Part shown: positions 1 through 8,804 of the stretch, one piece after another | Layout of the letters: the number at the start of each line of letters is the position of its first letter | Position numbering within the stretch: position 1 is the stretch's first letter | Origin: Neiella marina | Lineage (GTDB): Bacteria; Pseudomonadota; Gammaproteobacteria; Enterobacterales; Neiellaceae | Direction: 5' to 3' | Assembly: GCF_002165625.1 (NCBI RefSeq) | Contig: NZ_NGNS01000003.1 | Span: 1 to 64,000, forward strand | Length of the DNA: 64,000 bases | Translations under genes and position numbers: made by a program | The notes under the pieces: generated by a model | The model's input: only the letters and a program-made list of their open reading frames with translations | Told to the model about the DNA's origin: nothing | The model's database searches: none

Positions 1-44
1 TTTACTGCTTGGGTTTTAAATTCATCGGTAAAACGTTGGGACAT
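1..44 (-). CDS. IS3-family transposase OrfA, N-terminal 14 codons (runs off left edge)
   Basis: Reading leftwards from the ATG at 44, the codons give MSQRFTDEFKTQAV before the edge. This matches the usual start of IS3-family OrfA helix-turn-helix proteins (pattern M..RRFT.EFK..AV). The ATG follows a GAGGAGG Shine-Dalgarno at 6-7 bases. OrfA would supply the DNA-binding half of the OrfAB transposase made by frameshifting. Only the start is present, so nothing can be said about whether the element is intact. Confidence 0.7.
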   Translation of the reverse strand, partial: MSQRFTDEFKTQAV

Positions 45-81
45 GTTTCCTCCTCAGGACATTCAATTGTAATGCAATTGA

Positions 82-1575
82 GTGTCTAGAGAAGGCTGGT
101 CGATTCATGTCGCCTATAGTCGAGCAATTTCACTGCATCGCGAAATAAGCCGGCACATTGAAACTCTGCGTACATTGGCAGCTATATATGAAACACAACC
201 CAACGTCAGCTGGGAACAGTTCCAACAAGTGTCGACCCCAATACTCGAAAGTTACGTGCACACCCAAGCACTTCAATGGCTTCCAAAAGTTGCTCACTCT
301 GAGCGCAAACTTTATGAGCAAGCGATGAAAAAGCGCTTTCCAGAATTTCGGTTCACGCATCAACAAAACAACAAGATGGTAAATGCCGCCAAAAGAGAAG
401 TGTATTACCCTATTTACTATCTAAATCCGTTAAAGGGCAATAATGAGGCTTTAGGTTACGATGTCGCTTCTAGTAGCGTACGGAGAGCTGGTTTGATGGA
501 AGCCGCCTCCTCGGGAACGCCACAGTTAATCGCTGGCCTGAAACTGGTTCAACAAAAAGACGATGCTCCGCTTTTTTTTGCAGTAGTACCGATCTATAAG
601 CAGCCATCATCCACCCCGCAGGAACGCCTCCATAACTTAAAAGGGTTTGTACTTGGTGTATTTAAGCTCCGAGAGTTGTTTGATGCTTCGGCATTATCTA
701 AGCGCCCTTTGGGAATTAAAATGACGCTGATTGACGAAAGTGATCCATCTCAACAACGCGTACTTTATGTACACGAGTCGAGAACGAGTACACCGATCGT
801 TGAAGGTACAGAAATTCGCCAACCTATGCCTCATTTCTGGGGTAAAACTTGGAGCATTTTGGCTACTCCCACAACATCATTTATGAACCATCACAGTAGT
901 TTTTCGACTTGGGTAATTGCCTTGGTAGGAGGGGGAAGCTCATTTCTTTTAGCTTTCTTTACTCGCTCAATACTCTCTAGGGTGAATCAGATTCAAGCGC
1001 TAAATCGACAACTTAAAACTTTAGCCCAGGAAGATGGGCTAACAGGGTTAGCGAACAGAAGGCGCTTTGATGAAGTACTTAGCATGGAACTGTCCCGATC
1101 GCATAGGCAAAAAACAAGTCTAAGCCTCGCCCTAATCGATATTGATTACTTTAAGCAATACAACGATGTTTATGGACATATGCAAGGGGATCACTGCTTG
1201 CAAAGTTTTGCTGAATGCCTGCGGAAAGCCATCAGAAGGCCCACTGACCTAGCGGTTCGCTATGGTGGAGAAGAGTTTGCCTTATTATTACCTGATACGG
1301 GTTCCCCTGAGGGCGTCATTTTAACGCTACAACAGTTACTCAAAAGAGCGGGGATTCCGCATGAGGCATCGAATGTAGCAAGCTTTTTAACAGCAAGTAT
1401 CGGAGTTGTAACAGTGACAAGTGGTATAGCTAGCGTTTCTCCAAGTGAGCTAATTGAGCATGCCGACCAAGCTCTTTATCGCGCAAAGAATGCTGGACGA
1501 AATACTGTGGAATACATACGAATCAGTCATGAAAAAGAGGAAGGCACAAGAGCTTTATTGCGTGCTATATCATAG
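82..1575 (+). pseudogene. CHASE-GGDEF diguanylate cyclase, 5' end removed by IS insertion
   Basis: The reading frame encodes most of a CHASE sensory domain (roughly residues 10-260), one transmembrane helix (about 275-297) and a GGDEF domain. The active-site motif is GGEEF at 395-399, preceded by an RxxD inhibitory (I) site at 386-389, so the catalytic part looks intact and able to make cyclic di-GMP. The family normally starts with a membrane helix before the periplasmic CHASE domain; here it is absent. The only upstream start is a GTG at 82, and its first nine codons lie in the IS terminal repeat. No ribosome site precedes it. I therefore read it as a truncated gene; a shortened protein from the GTG could still be made but would lack the N-terminal membrane anchor and so be misplaced. 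Confidence 0.75.
83..107 (-). repeat. IS terminal inverted repeat
   Basis: A 25-base end sequence with its outer tip TG (complement of 106-107), as in IS3-family elements that end 5'-TG...CA-3'. It marks the junction between IS and host DNA at 107/108. The partner repeat is outside the window, so the length is inferred from family pattern and not from alignment of two ends. Confidence 0.6.
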
Positions 1576-1810
1576 AACAATAGCCTTGGAGCCAGTGTAC
1601 ATAAGAGTAACGATAAGCAAGATGACTTTCAGAATGCCAAATCATCCGGCTAGATGTATAGCTGAAAAGAATTTAGCTCAAATCTAAACTGCCAGCCACC
1701 GCCTCAGAATCGGATATATCTCAGCTCAAGTCTGAGCGCACGTTATCATTTTGTAGATACGTGGATTCCATTTACGTTTTGGGGCAAAAAATAAGTTTGA
1801 ATGGAGTTAG

Positions 1811-1836
1811 CCCATTCTGAACTAGCCGAGAATGGG
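1811..1836. repeat. Inverted repeat, 8-bp perfect stem
   Basis: CCCATTCT (1811-1818) pairs with AGAATGGG (1829-1836) around a 10-base loop. No T-run follows on either strand, so it is not an obvious terminator. Confidence 0.6.
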
Positions 1837-1942
1837 TGCTTCTAGCCATTCTGAAGTATGGCTGCAACCTTTTGATTTACATCGAGCGCTGTTCTGATTC
1901 TCAGTGCGAATAACCATGTTGTGGTGTGGAGATTCTACGTAG

Positions 1943-1970
1943 AACTCAGAACGGCCTTCCGTTCTGAGTT
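1943..1970. repeat. Inverted repeat, 12-bp perfect stem with 4-base loop
   Basis: AACTCAGAACGG (1943-1954) pairs perfectly with CCGTTCTGAGTT (1959-1970) across the loop CCTT. No T-run follows on either side. It lies about 90 bases from the end of the membrane protein gene at 2061, so it could help end that transcript, but the position fits equally well with a mobile-repeat remnant. Confidence 0.65.
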
Positions 1971-2060
1971 ACGTGCTCTATTCTGAGACTTTAACGAACG
2001 CCAATATCACTAGGCTGAATAGTCTCGAACGAGTAGTCTGAAAACAACAAGTCACTGAGG

Positions 2061-2729
2061 TCATGCATTACCTTGCACAGAACTGCCAACGTTGCTTTGG
2101 CCTAACATGGCTACGCCAAGCCACAAGAACCAAATAATCTGAGTGATGCCAAAGATCTCTGTCAGTGTTTCATCTGGGTATACGGTGGCAATACCGGAGA
2201 TACCAACAATGAAACCAAGGTAATTTAACCCTCGAGGGAATACCTTGGCTTTTAGTGCCGCGATACTAATCAGCAGCACCCAAAGCCCACCAACTAATTC
2301 GTTTCCTCCACCTAGGCTTTCGATTAGCACAGAGATCATTCTCCACATATCAAACGCTTTCTCGGCGGATACATCCATTAAGCTGACTGCATATGACAGC
2401 CCGACATTTGCGAGCATTCCACTTGCAATGACCAGAACAACCCAAACAACACCGAACACGGATCCCACCTTAGCCAGGGGATCATCATTTAGTTTTAGCT
2501 TCTCATATAAGCCAACCACCAGAACGGCTAGGAAAACGCCAAAGACGGCGTACATTAAAAAGTAAATCATTGAAAAAATGAGTTGATTGTCAGCCAAATA
2601 GGTCATTTTCTCTAATGCGGTGCCGTCTGCGGGATAGGCCCAAAATGCGCCAAAATAGACGAAGGCAGCAATATAGATTAATGCCTCAGAAATAGCTGAA
2701 ACACCGGCAAATTTTTGTAGCTTATTCAT
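2061..2729 (-). CDS. Multi-pass membrane protein, DUF4386-like
   Basis: A 222-residue hydrophobic protein with about six predicted membrane helices (near residues 10-30, 50-75, 85-108, 145-165, 170-188 and 195-213) and short loops. The overall pattern, with an N-terminal helix followed by a tyrosine/aromatic-rich segment, resembles the DUF4386 family, which has no known function. The ATG at 2729 is the first in frame. It stands alone, 163 bases from the LacI-family gene at 2893 on the same strand, and nothing nearby suggests its substrate. The family assignment comes from general pattern only. Confidence 0.55.
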   Translation of the reverse strand: MNKLQKFAGVSAISEALIYIAAFVYFGAFWAYPADGTALEKMTYLADNQLIFSMIYFLMYAVFGVFLAVLVVGLYEKLKLNDDPLAKVGSVFGVVWVVLVIASGMLANVGLSYAVSLMDVSAEKAFDMWRMISVLIESLGGGNELVGGLWVLLISIAALKAKVFPRGLNYLGFIVGISGIATVYPDETLTEIFGITQIIWFLWLGVAMLGQSNVGSSVQGNA

Positions 2730-2892
2730 TCATTACTATCCATTTTATGCGCACCACGAGCGGTGAGTTTTATAAGCGTCGTTCGAGGCCATTCTATGCT
2801 TTGCCGAGATTAGTTCTCGCTATTTGTTGTAACAATATATTCAAATGTCGAATGAGCAATGAATGAACTAGACGCGCCCTGCTCTGTTTGCG

Positions 2893-3888
2893 CTAGCTGA
2901 TTTGCTCAATAGTCGGAATATCCATTCCTTGCATTGGCGCTTCATGAGGGCGTTCAATGGCGTGGATCAGCGCGCGTGCGAGAAAATTGCCAGCCTTGCC
3001 GACATCCTCATTGGCGAGCAACAAGTTCTTTCGCAACAATTTAAGAAATGGTGCCGCCTCACGCCCCAGTACATCAATGTCCGCTCCCAGTTCACGTCCG
3101 AGCGACTCCAGCACAGAAACAGAAACCATAGCTGCGGTTGAAGAGCTGGCAATGATGGCATCGATATCTGGCATTGCTGACAACATTACCGTCACCTCTT
3201 TCTCGATATCTGCTGAGGGCGAATCGGAATGAATCGCTGAGCAGGATACTAATTCCACACCGGTCTGCTGTTGGCCTAAGAGTATGCCTCGCTGCAAATG
3301 TTCGGCGTAACTCAACTCTGGCGGCGGCAGAATGACCATGACTTTTCGGCGCCCTTTCAAGCTGAGCTTGTTCACTGACAAACGGGCAAATTCTTGGTTG
3401 TCGAAATCAAAGTATGAATGGCGATCGTCCGCACTTGTCCGCCCATGAGTGACGAACGGAAATTGTTGCTCCATTAGGTATCGGACTCTGGGGTCGTCCG
3501 GCGTCGTATAGTTGAGGATCAAACCGTCTGCTGAGCGAGTCTCAACAATCTGTTTGACCAGCGCTAGCGGATCGTCGTCTTCAAACCAATAGCTGGTATT
3601 TAGGTTATAGCTCGAGCCTTTTAACACCTCAGCGATGGATACCGTCAGGCGAGTCACCACATTCGACATATTAGGTTCTACTGGAAGCACCAAACTAATG
3701 ACGTTGGTTTTACCGGTGCGAAGACGGACGCCAGCTCGGTCCGGCACATAGCCGAGTTCCCTAGCCTTGGCTTGAATCACTCGCCTTGTCTGCAGCTTGA
3801 TTGCCGGATCATCTTTGAGTGCTCGCGATACTGTGGTAACGGCGAAACCAAGTGCATCCGCAATGGTCTTTAGCGTGACTTTTGCCAT
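2893..3888 (-). CDS. LacI-family transcriptional repressor
   Basis: A 331-residue regulator. Residues 2-25 form the LacI helix-turn-helix (VTLKTIADALG..VTTVSRAL), followed by the hinge helix (RAGVRLRTGKTN) and a periplasmic-binding-protein-like sugar-sensing domain to the C terminus. The frame is open upstream to 3966, but the ATG at 3888 gives the standard LacI N terminus, so I use it. The gene is divergent from the GH3 glycosidase at 4043, and the 154-base gap contains a palindrome with the CG centre typical of LacI operators. It probably represses that glycosidase, and perhaps itself, until a sugar or oligosaccharide binds. The inducer cannot be told from sequence. Confidence 0.9.
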   Translation of the reverse strand: MAKVTLKTIADALGFAVTTVSRALKDDPAIKLQTRRVIQAKARELGYVPDRAGVRLRTGKTNVISLVLPVEPNMSNVVTRLTVSIAEVLKGSSYNLNTSYWFEDDDPLALVKQIVETRSADGLILNYTTPDDPRVRYLMEQQFPFVTHGRTSADDRHSYFDFDNQEFARLSVNKLSLKGRRKVMVILPPPELSYAEHLQRGILLGQQQTGVELVSCSAIHSDSPSADIEKEVTVMLSAMPDIDAIIASSSTAAMVSVSVLESLGRELGADIDVLGREAAPFLKLLRKNLLLANEDVGKAGNFLARALIHAIERPHEAPMQGMDIPTIEQIS

Positions 3889-4000
3889 TCTTTTACTGCT
3901 CCAATCAATTGTTACTAGCCACATAAACACGCAACGACAATACTTCGGAAAAACGTGATTCAACATGTGGATTTAAACATTTTAAATCGTTACAAATCGA

Positions 4001-4018
4001 ATTTACAACGTTGCAAAT
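4001..4018. promoter_or_regulatory. LacI-type operator upstream of GH3 gene
   Basis: ATTTACAACGTTGCAAAT is an 18-bp palindrome centred on CG with one mismatched pair (4005/4014). It lies 25-42 bases before the GH3 start codon and in the intergenic gap shared with the divergent LacI-family gene, which is where such a repressor normally binds. The assignment to that repressor is by position. Confidence 0.65.
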
Positions 4019-4042
4019 GCAGTAAATTAGGAGCAATACAAC

Positions 4043-6502
4043 ATGCCACATGACAAACACGTTGACCCTTTGGTTGACCAAATGAGCCTGGAAGAACAAG
4101 TGTCTCTACTGTCAGGCGAAGACTTATGGTCATTACCAGCCATTCCGCGTCTAGCAATCAACAAACTTCGGGTAACCGATGGCCCTAACGGCGCACGAGG
4201 AAGCGGTACATACGTCGACGCCACCACTGCAGCGGCTTTTCCGGCGGCGATTAGTTTAGGCGCAACGTGGAATACCGACTTAATCGAACAAGTAGGTCAA
4301 GCCATTGCGCAAGAAGTGAAATCTAAATGCGCTCACGTGTCATTGGCGCCAACGGTAAATATTCACCGTAGTGTCACCAACGGCCGCAACTTTGAATGTT
4401 TTTCTGAAGATCCCGAGCTTACCGCCGCTTTAGCGACATCTTATATTCAAGGACAACAGAGCGAGGGCGTCGCCTCCACCATCAAACACTTTGCAGGCAA
4501 CGAGAGTGAGTTTGAGCGCACCACGATAAACTCAGTGATTGACGAGCGTACCTTGCGCGAACTCTACCTCCGCCCCTTTGAAGATGCCGTTAAAAAGGCG
4601 GGCGTTTGGGCCGTTATGTCTTCCTACAATAAACTCAATGGTACCTACACCGCAGAGAACCAATGGCTACTCACCGATACGCTGCGCAACGATTGGGGTT
4701 TTGACGGCGTAGTCATGTCCGATTGGTATGGGTCGCGTTCTACTGCTCCGACAATTAACGCTGGACTGGATCTTGAAATGCCCGGCCCGACACGTGATCG
4801 CGGCGACAAGCTGTTAGCGGCGGTGGAAGCCGGTGAAGTCAGTCGAGATACCATTCGCGCCCGCGCAATGGCCATCGTTAAGCTAATGTGCCGCGTAGGT
4901 TCTATTGATGACGACCAGCCATTTGTTGAACGCAGTGATGACCAACCAAGCCATCGGGCGCTGATCCGTAAAGCTGGCGCCGAGGGCACGGTACTGCTTA
5001 AAAACCAACACAAGATATTGCCGCTCAATACGACAAGCTGCGGCACAATCGCGGTTATCGGGCCCAATGCCAAAACCGCCCAAATCATGGGTGGCGGCTC
5101 AGCACAATTGACGCCTCACTATCGTATTTCGCCTTGGGACGGACTGGTGGCTAAACTCGGCGAACAAGGTTTAGTGTATGCCCAAGGTTGCAGTAATTAC
5201 CGTTGGGAGCCGCTGCATCAAGGCAAAACTACGGTTGCCTTTTATGACAATCAACACTGGGCTGGCGAGCCGGTTTATCAAGAGATACTTGATAAAGCCA
5301 TCGCATTTTGGGATACCGACTTTGCTGATAACAAGGTCTCAAAGTTCAATTTTTCGGCACTCATCAATACCACCTTTGATGCACCTGAGACTGGGCTGTA
5401 TAACCTCGGTTTTCATTGTGCCGGCTATGCCAAGGTTTACCTCGATGGCGAATTAGTGCTTGATGCCACAACGCAGTGGCAAAAAGGGCGTACTTTCTTT
5501 GAAGAAGGTTGCGATGAAATTGTTGTACCGCTGCAACTCGAAGCAGGCAAATCCTATGACATTGAGATTCGCTTTTGTAACCGCCAACCCGACAACATTA
5601 TGGTGTCAGGCTGGCGCCTTGGTATTTCCCAACCATTAGGGAACGAAGGGATCCAGCAAGCAGTTCAAGCCGCTGCCAGCGCCGACACGGCAATTGTCTT
5701 TGTGGGCCGTTCAGGTGAATGGGATACCGAAGGCAGTGATCTAGAAAACATAAGCCTCCCCGGTTCGCAAAACCAATTGGTCGAAGCTGTGTTAAAGGCC
5801 AACCCTAACACCATTGTGGTGTTACAAACTGGCGGGCCAGTAGAAATGCCTTGGCTCGAATCGGTACCGGCACTTTTGCAGGCTTGGTATCCGGGGCAAG
5901 AATGTGGCAACGCCATTGCCGATGTCATTTTTGGTGATCAGGAACCGAGCGGGCGATTGCCGCAAACGTTTCCGCGCAGATGGTCTGATAATCCAACCCA
6001 CACCAATTCTCCGCTCAACTACCCCGGCCAAGATGGCAACGTGGCATATGGCGAAGGTTTGAATATCGGCTACCGTCATTATGATCAGCATGATATTGCG
6101 CCGCTGTTTCCGTTTGGCTTTGGTTTGAGTTACACCAATTTTGAATTGTCCGATTTGGTGGTTAACGTCAATGGCCAAAATCGAGTCGCGGTAACCGTCA
6201 CCGTTGAAAATACAGGTGAGCGTGCGGGCGCCGCAGTACTGCAACTCTATACCTCCGAGTTGTCTCCAACACTCCAGCGACCGAACAAAGAGCTAAAAAG
6301 GTTTGCTAAACCAGTCATTGAACCTGGCGAGCGGGCAAGCCTGAGCTTCACGTTAACGTTAAGAGACTTCGCCTATTGCGATGTTGAAAGCAAAGGTTGG
6401 CGGGTCAATGCTGGTCAGTTTATGGTGTCAGTCGGCTTTAATGCCGCCCAGATCGATGCCAGCGCTGTCATTACTTTAGAGGATGACTACCAAGGCTACT
6501 AA
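4043..6502 (+). CDS. GH3-family beta-glycosidase with PA14 insert
   Basis: An 819-residue retaining exo-glycosidase (beta-glucosidase or beta-xylosidase class). The N-terminal barrel carries the GH3 nucleophile Asp227 in VMSDWYG. The second domain contains a PA14 insertion (about 385-545), and the likely acid/base is Glu563 in DTEGSDL, as in PA14-containing GH3 enzymes. A fibronectin-III-like domain (about 690-810, with GFGLSYTNFE) ends the protein. No signal peptide is present, so it should act in the cytoplasm on imported oligosaccharides. The start follows AGGAG at 4029-4034. A divergent LacI-family gene and an intervening operator point to induction by sugar. PA14-type GH3 enzymes often take di- and trisaccharides; the exact linkage is not readable. 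Confidence 0.92.
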   Translation: MPHDKHVDPLVDQMSLEEQVSLLSGEDLWSLPAIPRLAINKLRVTDGPNGARGSGTYVDATTAAAFPAAISLGATWNTDLIEQVGQAIAQEVKSKCAHVSLAPTVNIHRSVTNGRNFECFSEDPELTAALATSYIQGQQSEGVASTIKHFAGNESEFERTTINSVIDERTLRELYLRPFEDAVKKAGVWAVMSSYNKLNGTYTAENQWLLTDTLRNDWGFDGVVMSDWYGSRSTAPTINAGLDLEMPGPTRDRGDKLLAAVEAGEVSRDTIRARAMAIVKLMCRVGSIDDDQPFVERSDDQPSHRALIRKAGAEGTVLLKNQHKILPLNTTSCGTIAVIGPNAKTAQIMGGGSAQLTPHYRISPWDGLVAKLGEQGLVYAQGCSNYRWEPLHQGKTTVAFYDNQHWAGEPVYQEILDKAIAFWDTDFADNKVSKFNFSALINTTFDAPETGLYNLGFHCAGYAKVYLDGELVLDATTQWQKGRTFFEEGCDEIVVPLQLEAGKSYDIEIRFCNRQPDNIMVSGWRLGISQPLGNEGIQQAVQAAASADTAIVFVGRSGEWDTEGSDLENISLPGSQNQLVEAVLKANPNTIVVLQTGGPVEMPWLESVPALLQAWYPGQECGNAIADVIFGDQEPSGRLPQTFPRRWSDNPTHTNSPLNYPGQDGNVAYGEGLNIGYRHYDQHDIAPLFPFGFGLSYTNFELSDLVVNVNGQNRVAVTVTVENTGERAGAAVLQLYTSELSPTLQRPNKELKRFAKPVIEPGERASLSFTLTLRDFAYCDVESKGWRVNAGQFMVSVGFNAAQIDASAVITLEDDYQGY

Positions 6503-6510
6503 CAGCAAAC

Positions 6511-6537
6511 GCCCGCGGCTTATAGTGGCTCGCGGGC
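6511..6537. terminator. Hairpin between convergent GH3 and dbpA genes
   Basis: GCCCGCG (6511-6517) pairs with CGCGGGC (6531-6537). It lies 8 bases after the GH3 stop and just outside the dbpA stop. No long T-run follows, so it is a candidate for a shared terminator. Confidence 0.5.
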
Positions 6538-6538
6538 C

Positions 6539-7936
6539 TTAACTGCGCTCCCGCCATACGCGGAACTGCTTACCTTTGAGTTTACCGTTAGTCAGTTTGG
6601 TAAAAGCAGTTTTCGCCACAGAGCGTTTTATCGCCACGTAAGCGACAAAAGTAAACACATCAATTTTACCAATGTCGTTGCCATCAATACCGTTATTGCC
6701 GGTTAACGCACCAACAATATCGCCTGGACGAATTTTTTGTTTTTTGCCGCCATCAATACACAAGGTCACCATGGGTGGTTTCATTGGCGATTGGTACACC
6801 GATGCGTCGTTCGGCAGCGATGAGGGATCGGTGCTGATCTTTATGTAGTCCCCAATCATGGCCAACTTATAGCCTTCTTTGTCGTTAAATAAGGTCAATG
6901 CCAGACCTTTGCTACCTGCACGGCCAGTGCGGCCAACGCGGTGAACATGAACTTCTGGATCATGAGCAACATGGTAGTTAACTACCGCATCGAGCGAATC
7001 GATATCTAAGCCACGCGCGGCGACGTCCGTTGCCACAAGTATTGAGGTGCTTTTGTTGGCGAAACGAACAAGGGTTTTATCGCGCTGTTTCTGCTCCAAG
7101 TCACCATGAAGCGCAGCTGCACTAAAGCCGTCTTCACACAGATAATCAGCAACATCTTGGGTCTCTTGCTTGGTATTGCAAAACACCACGGTTGATTCTG
7201 GTTGATGACTGAGCAACAACTGACGTAGCGCTTGGTAACGACTTTCGACATCCGATACTTTGTAGAAGCGCTGAACGATGCTGTTGCTATCGTGAGCTTG
7301 TTCTACTTTGACCATGGTCGGATTGCTCAAGACACGTTCCGCAATTGATTTGATCTTGGGCGGAAAGGTTGCGCTAAACAACAAGGATTGGCGCGTCGCA
7401 GGTGCATACTGAATGATGGCATCAATGGCATCTTGAAATCCCATTTCAAGCATTCGGTCAGCCTCATCGAGCACCAATATGTCCAGTTCGCTTAAGTCGA
7501 GTCGATCTTTTGATAAATGGTCATACACCCTGCCCGGCGTGCCCACAATAATGTGAGCACCATGCTCTAATGAGCCGATTTGTGGCCCCATTGGCACACC
7601 GCCGCACAAAGTTAACACTTTGATGTTGTGTATTTGCCGCGCTAGTCGACGGACTTCTTTGGCAACCTGATCGGCCAGCTCCCTGGTTGGGCAAAGAATT
7701 AATGACTGAACTCGAAAACGCTTGACGTTAAGCCGTTGTAAAACACCCAAGGCGAATGCCGCCGTTTTACCGGAGCCGGTTTTCGCTTGAGCAATGACGT
7801 CCTTGCCTTCAATAATGGGCGGTAGACTTTGAGCTTGAATCGGCGTCATTGATTGATAGCCCAAGGATTCAAGATTGTTGGTCAAAGCCGGCTTTAGGTT
7901 TAGTTGGTTGAAATTATGATCGGTCAAGGAAGTCAC
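6539..7936 (-). CDS. dbpA: ATP-dependent RNA helicase DbpA
   Basis: A 465-residue DEAD-box helicase that remodels the 23S rRNA peptidyl-transferase region during large-subunit assembly. Visible motifs in order: Q-motif (MTPIQ), Walker A (AKTGSGKT), PTRELA, TPGR, DEAD, SAT, ARGLDI and HRVGRTGR. The C-terminal ~75 residues (from about 390, with GDIVGALTG..GI and IGKIDVF..FAYVAI) match the DbpA RNA-binding domain that recognises hairpin 92, which separates it from SrmB, RhlE and DeaD. The length fits DbpA (about 460). It is monocistronic and divergent from the gene at 8013. Confidence 0.95.
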   Translation of the reverse strand: MTSLTDHNFNQLNLKPALTNNLESLGYQSMTPIQAQSLPPIIEGKDVIAQAKTGSGKTAAFALGVLQRLNVKRFRVQSLILCPTRELADQVAKEVRRLARQIHNIKVLTLCGGVPMGPQIGSLEHGAHIIVGTPGRVYDHLSKDRLDLSELDILVLDEADRMLEMGFQDAIDAIIQYAPATRQSLLFSATFPPKIKSIAERVLSNPTMVKVEQAHDSNSIVQRFYKVSDVESRYQALRQLLLSHQPESTVVFCNTKQETQDVADYLCEDGFSAAALHGDLEQKQRDKTLVRFANKSTSILVATDVAARGLDIDSLDAVVNYHVAHDPEVHVHRVGRTGRAGSKGLALTLFNDKEGYKLAMIGDYIKISTDPSSLPNDASVYQSPMKPPMVTLCIDGGKKQKIRPGDIVGALTGNNGIDGNDIGKIDVFTFVAYVAIKRSVAKTAFTKLTNGKLKGKQFRVWRERS

Positions 7937-8012
7937 TCTAGTTGAGGATGATGGCTGCTATGTATAATCGTTGCCAGATAGCTGCACATGATAACAATTA
8001 CCAAGGAAAATT

Positions 8013-8804
8013 TTGCGCTTAACCAGCTTTAAATACAAAACGCGTAAAGGTCCTGATTACCGTCATGGCGAACAAGTGTCGTTCATCGACATCCGTGATA
8101 CCTTTGGCATCGGCAATATTCGTATCGGCCGATGGGTCACTGAAGAAGAAAAAGCGCTAGCAGCAAACTTAATCTTCGATTCGCTGGCGGACCTTGCTTA
8201 CGTGTTGGCATTACCCCCCAAAACAATTGGCTTGCGTGGCAATCTAAATTTGGCGTTTGGTAGCGGCGGCCGCAAAGGTGTGCAGGCCCATTACGCCCCC
8301 AATCAACGTGAGTTGGCATTAGCCAAAAATTTCGGTGCTGGCGCCCTTGCTCATGAGTTCTGGCATGCATTTGATCATTACATTGCCGAAAAAGCCTTTG
8401 ATATTGGTGATCGGTCAGGCCCTCAATCGCGCATTATCTTTGCAAGTGACTGTTGGTTGAAATCAGCCAATCATATCCCGCACCCTTTAAATACCAAGCT
8501 GTTACAGATTTTTGATGCTGTACTGCTGACAGAAGACGGCCAAGACAAGCACGACTATGTTTGTCGAAGTGTTAAAGCTGACAGGTCACTCGCGGCAAAT
8601 TATTTTTCCCAGCCGACCGAGATGATGGCAAGGGCCTTTGAGGCCGTCGTTGAGTCCTGCTCAGGTATTGACAACTCCTACCTTGTTTCTGGAACAACAA
8701 ATGCTGAGCACTTTGCGTTATATCCGGACTTGAATCACCGAGCCGTTATTCATCATGCATTACTATCTTATTTTAAGCCTCTAGGCGAAGCATTAAATCG
8801 ATAA
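8013..8804 (+). CDS. Conserved protein with HExxH motif, CLCA_X-like
   Basis: A 263-residue soluble protein with no signal peptide. Residues around 112-120 read AHEFWHAFDH, containing an HExxH zinc-protease signature; a Glu or His third ligand further on (for example in PTEMMARAFEA near 205) would complete a zincin fold. The sequence resembles a gammaproteobacterial family I recall as CLCA_X, of unknown function, but this is from memory. No ATG lies near the N terminus; TTG at 8013 follows AAGGA at 8001-8005, so I take TTG. The gene is divergent from dbpA. Peptidase activity is an inference from the motif alone. Confidence 0.65.
   Translation: MRLTSFKYKTRKGPDYRHGEQVSFIDIRDTFGIGNIRIGRWVTEEEKALAANLIFDSLADLAYVLALPPKTIGLRGNLNLAFGSGGRKGVQAHYAPNQRELALAKNFGAGALAHEFWHAFDHYIAEKAFDIGDRSGPQSRIIFASDCWLKSANHIPHPLNTKLLQIFDAVLLTEDGQDKHDYVCRSVKADRSLAANYFSQPTEMMARAFEAVVESCSGIDNSYLVSGTTNAEHFALYPDLNHRAVIHHALLSYFKPLGEALNR

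Larger units (their letters stand above)
1..107 (-). mobile_element. IS3-family insertion sequence, terminal fragment
   Basis: The left edge holds one end of an insertion sequence read on the minus strand. It consists of a terminal inverted repeat (83-107) and the first codons of a small transposase ORF that begins at 44 behind a strong GGAGG site (complement of 50-57). The minus-strand tip begins TGAATCGACC and the repeat ends TAGACA; IS3-family ends commonly have this TGAA..CC...GGACA layout. The rest of the element lies outside the window, so its full length, other end and target duplication cannot be seen. It sits directly on the 5' side of a truncated diguanylate cyclase gene. Confidence 0.75.
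1576..2060. other. Non-coding, hairpin-rich gap
   Basis: No convincing gene. The stretch carries about nine copies of the short word TTCTGA or its complement between 1700 and 2035. Two copies of a near-repeat TAGCC(C)ATTCTGAA start near 1808 and 1843. Several copies pair into hairpins, listed separately. A short frame at 1454-1687 overlaps the cyclase and resembles nothing. Confidence 0.5.

Noticed and set aside
1454-1687. 77-residue frame overlapping the cyclase 3' end
   Set aside because: Lies mostly out of frame over the GGDEF gene, no ribosome site, composition unlike a protein; treated as chance.
4645-5088. Long antisense frame inside the GH3 gene
   Set aside because: Mirror of a strongly coding gene; the plus-strand frame has clear GH3 motifs. 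Likewise the antisense frames at 18569-19072, 31098-31451, 34690-35160 and 45188-45700.
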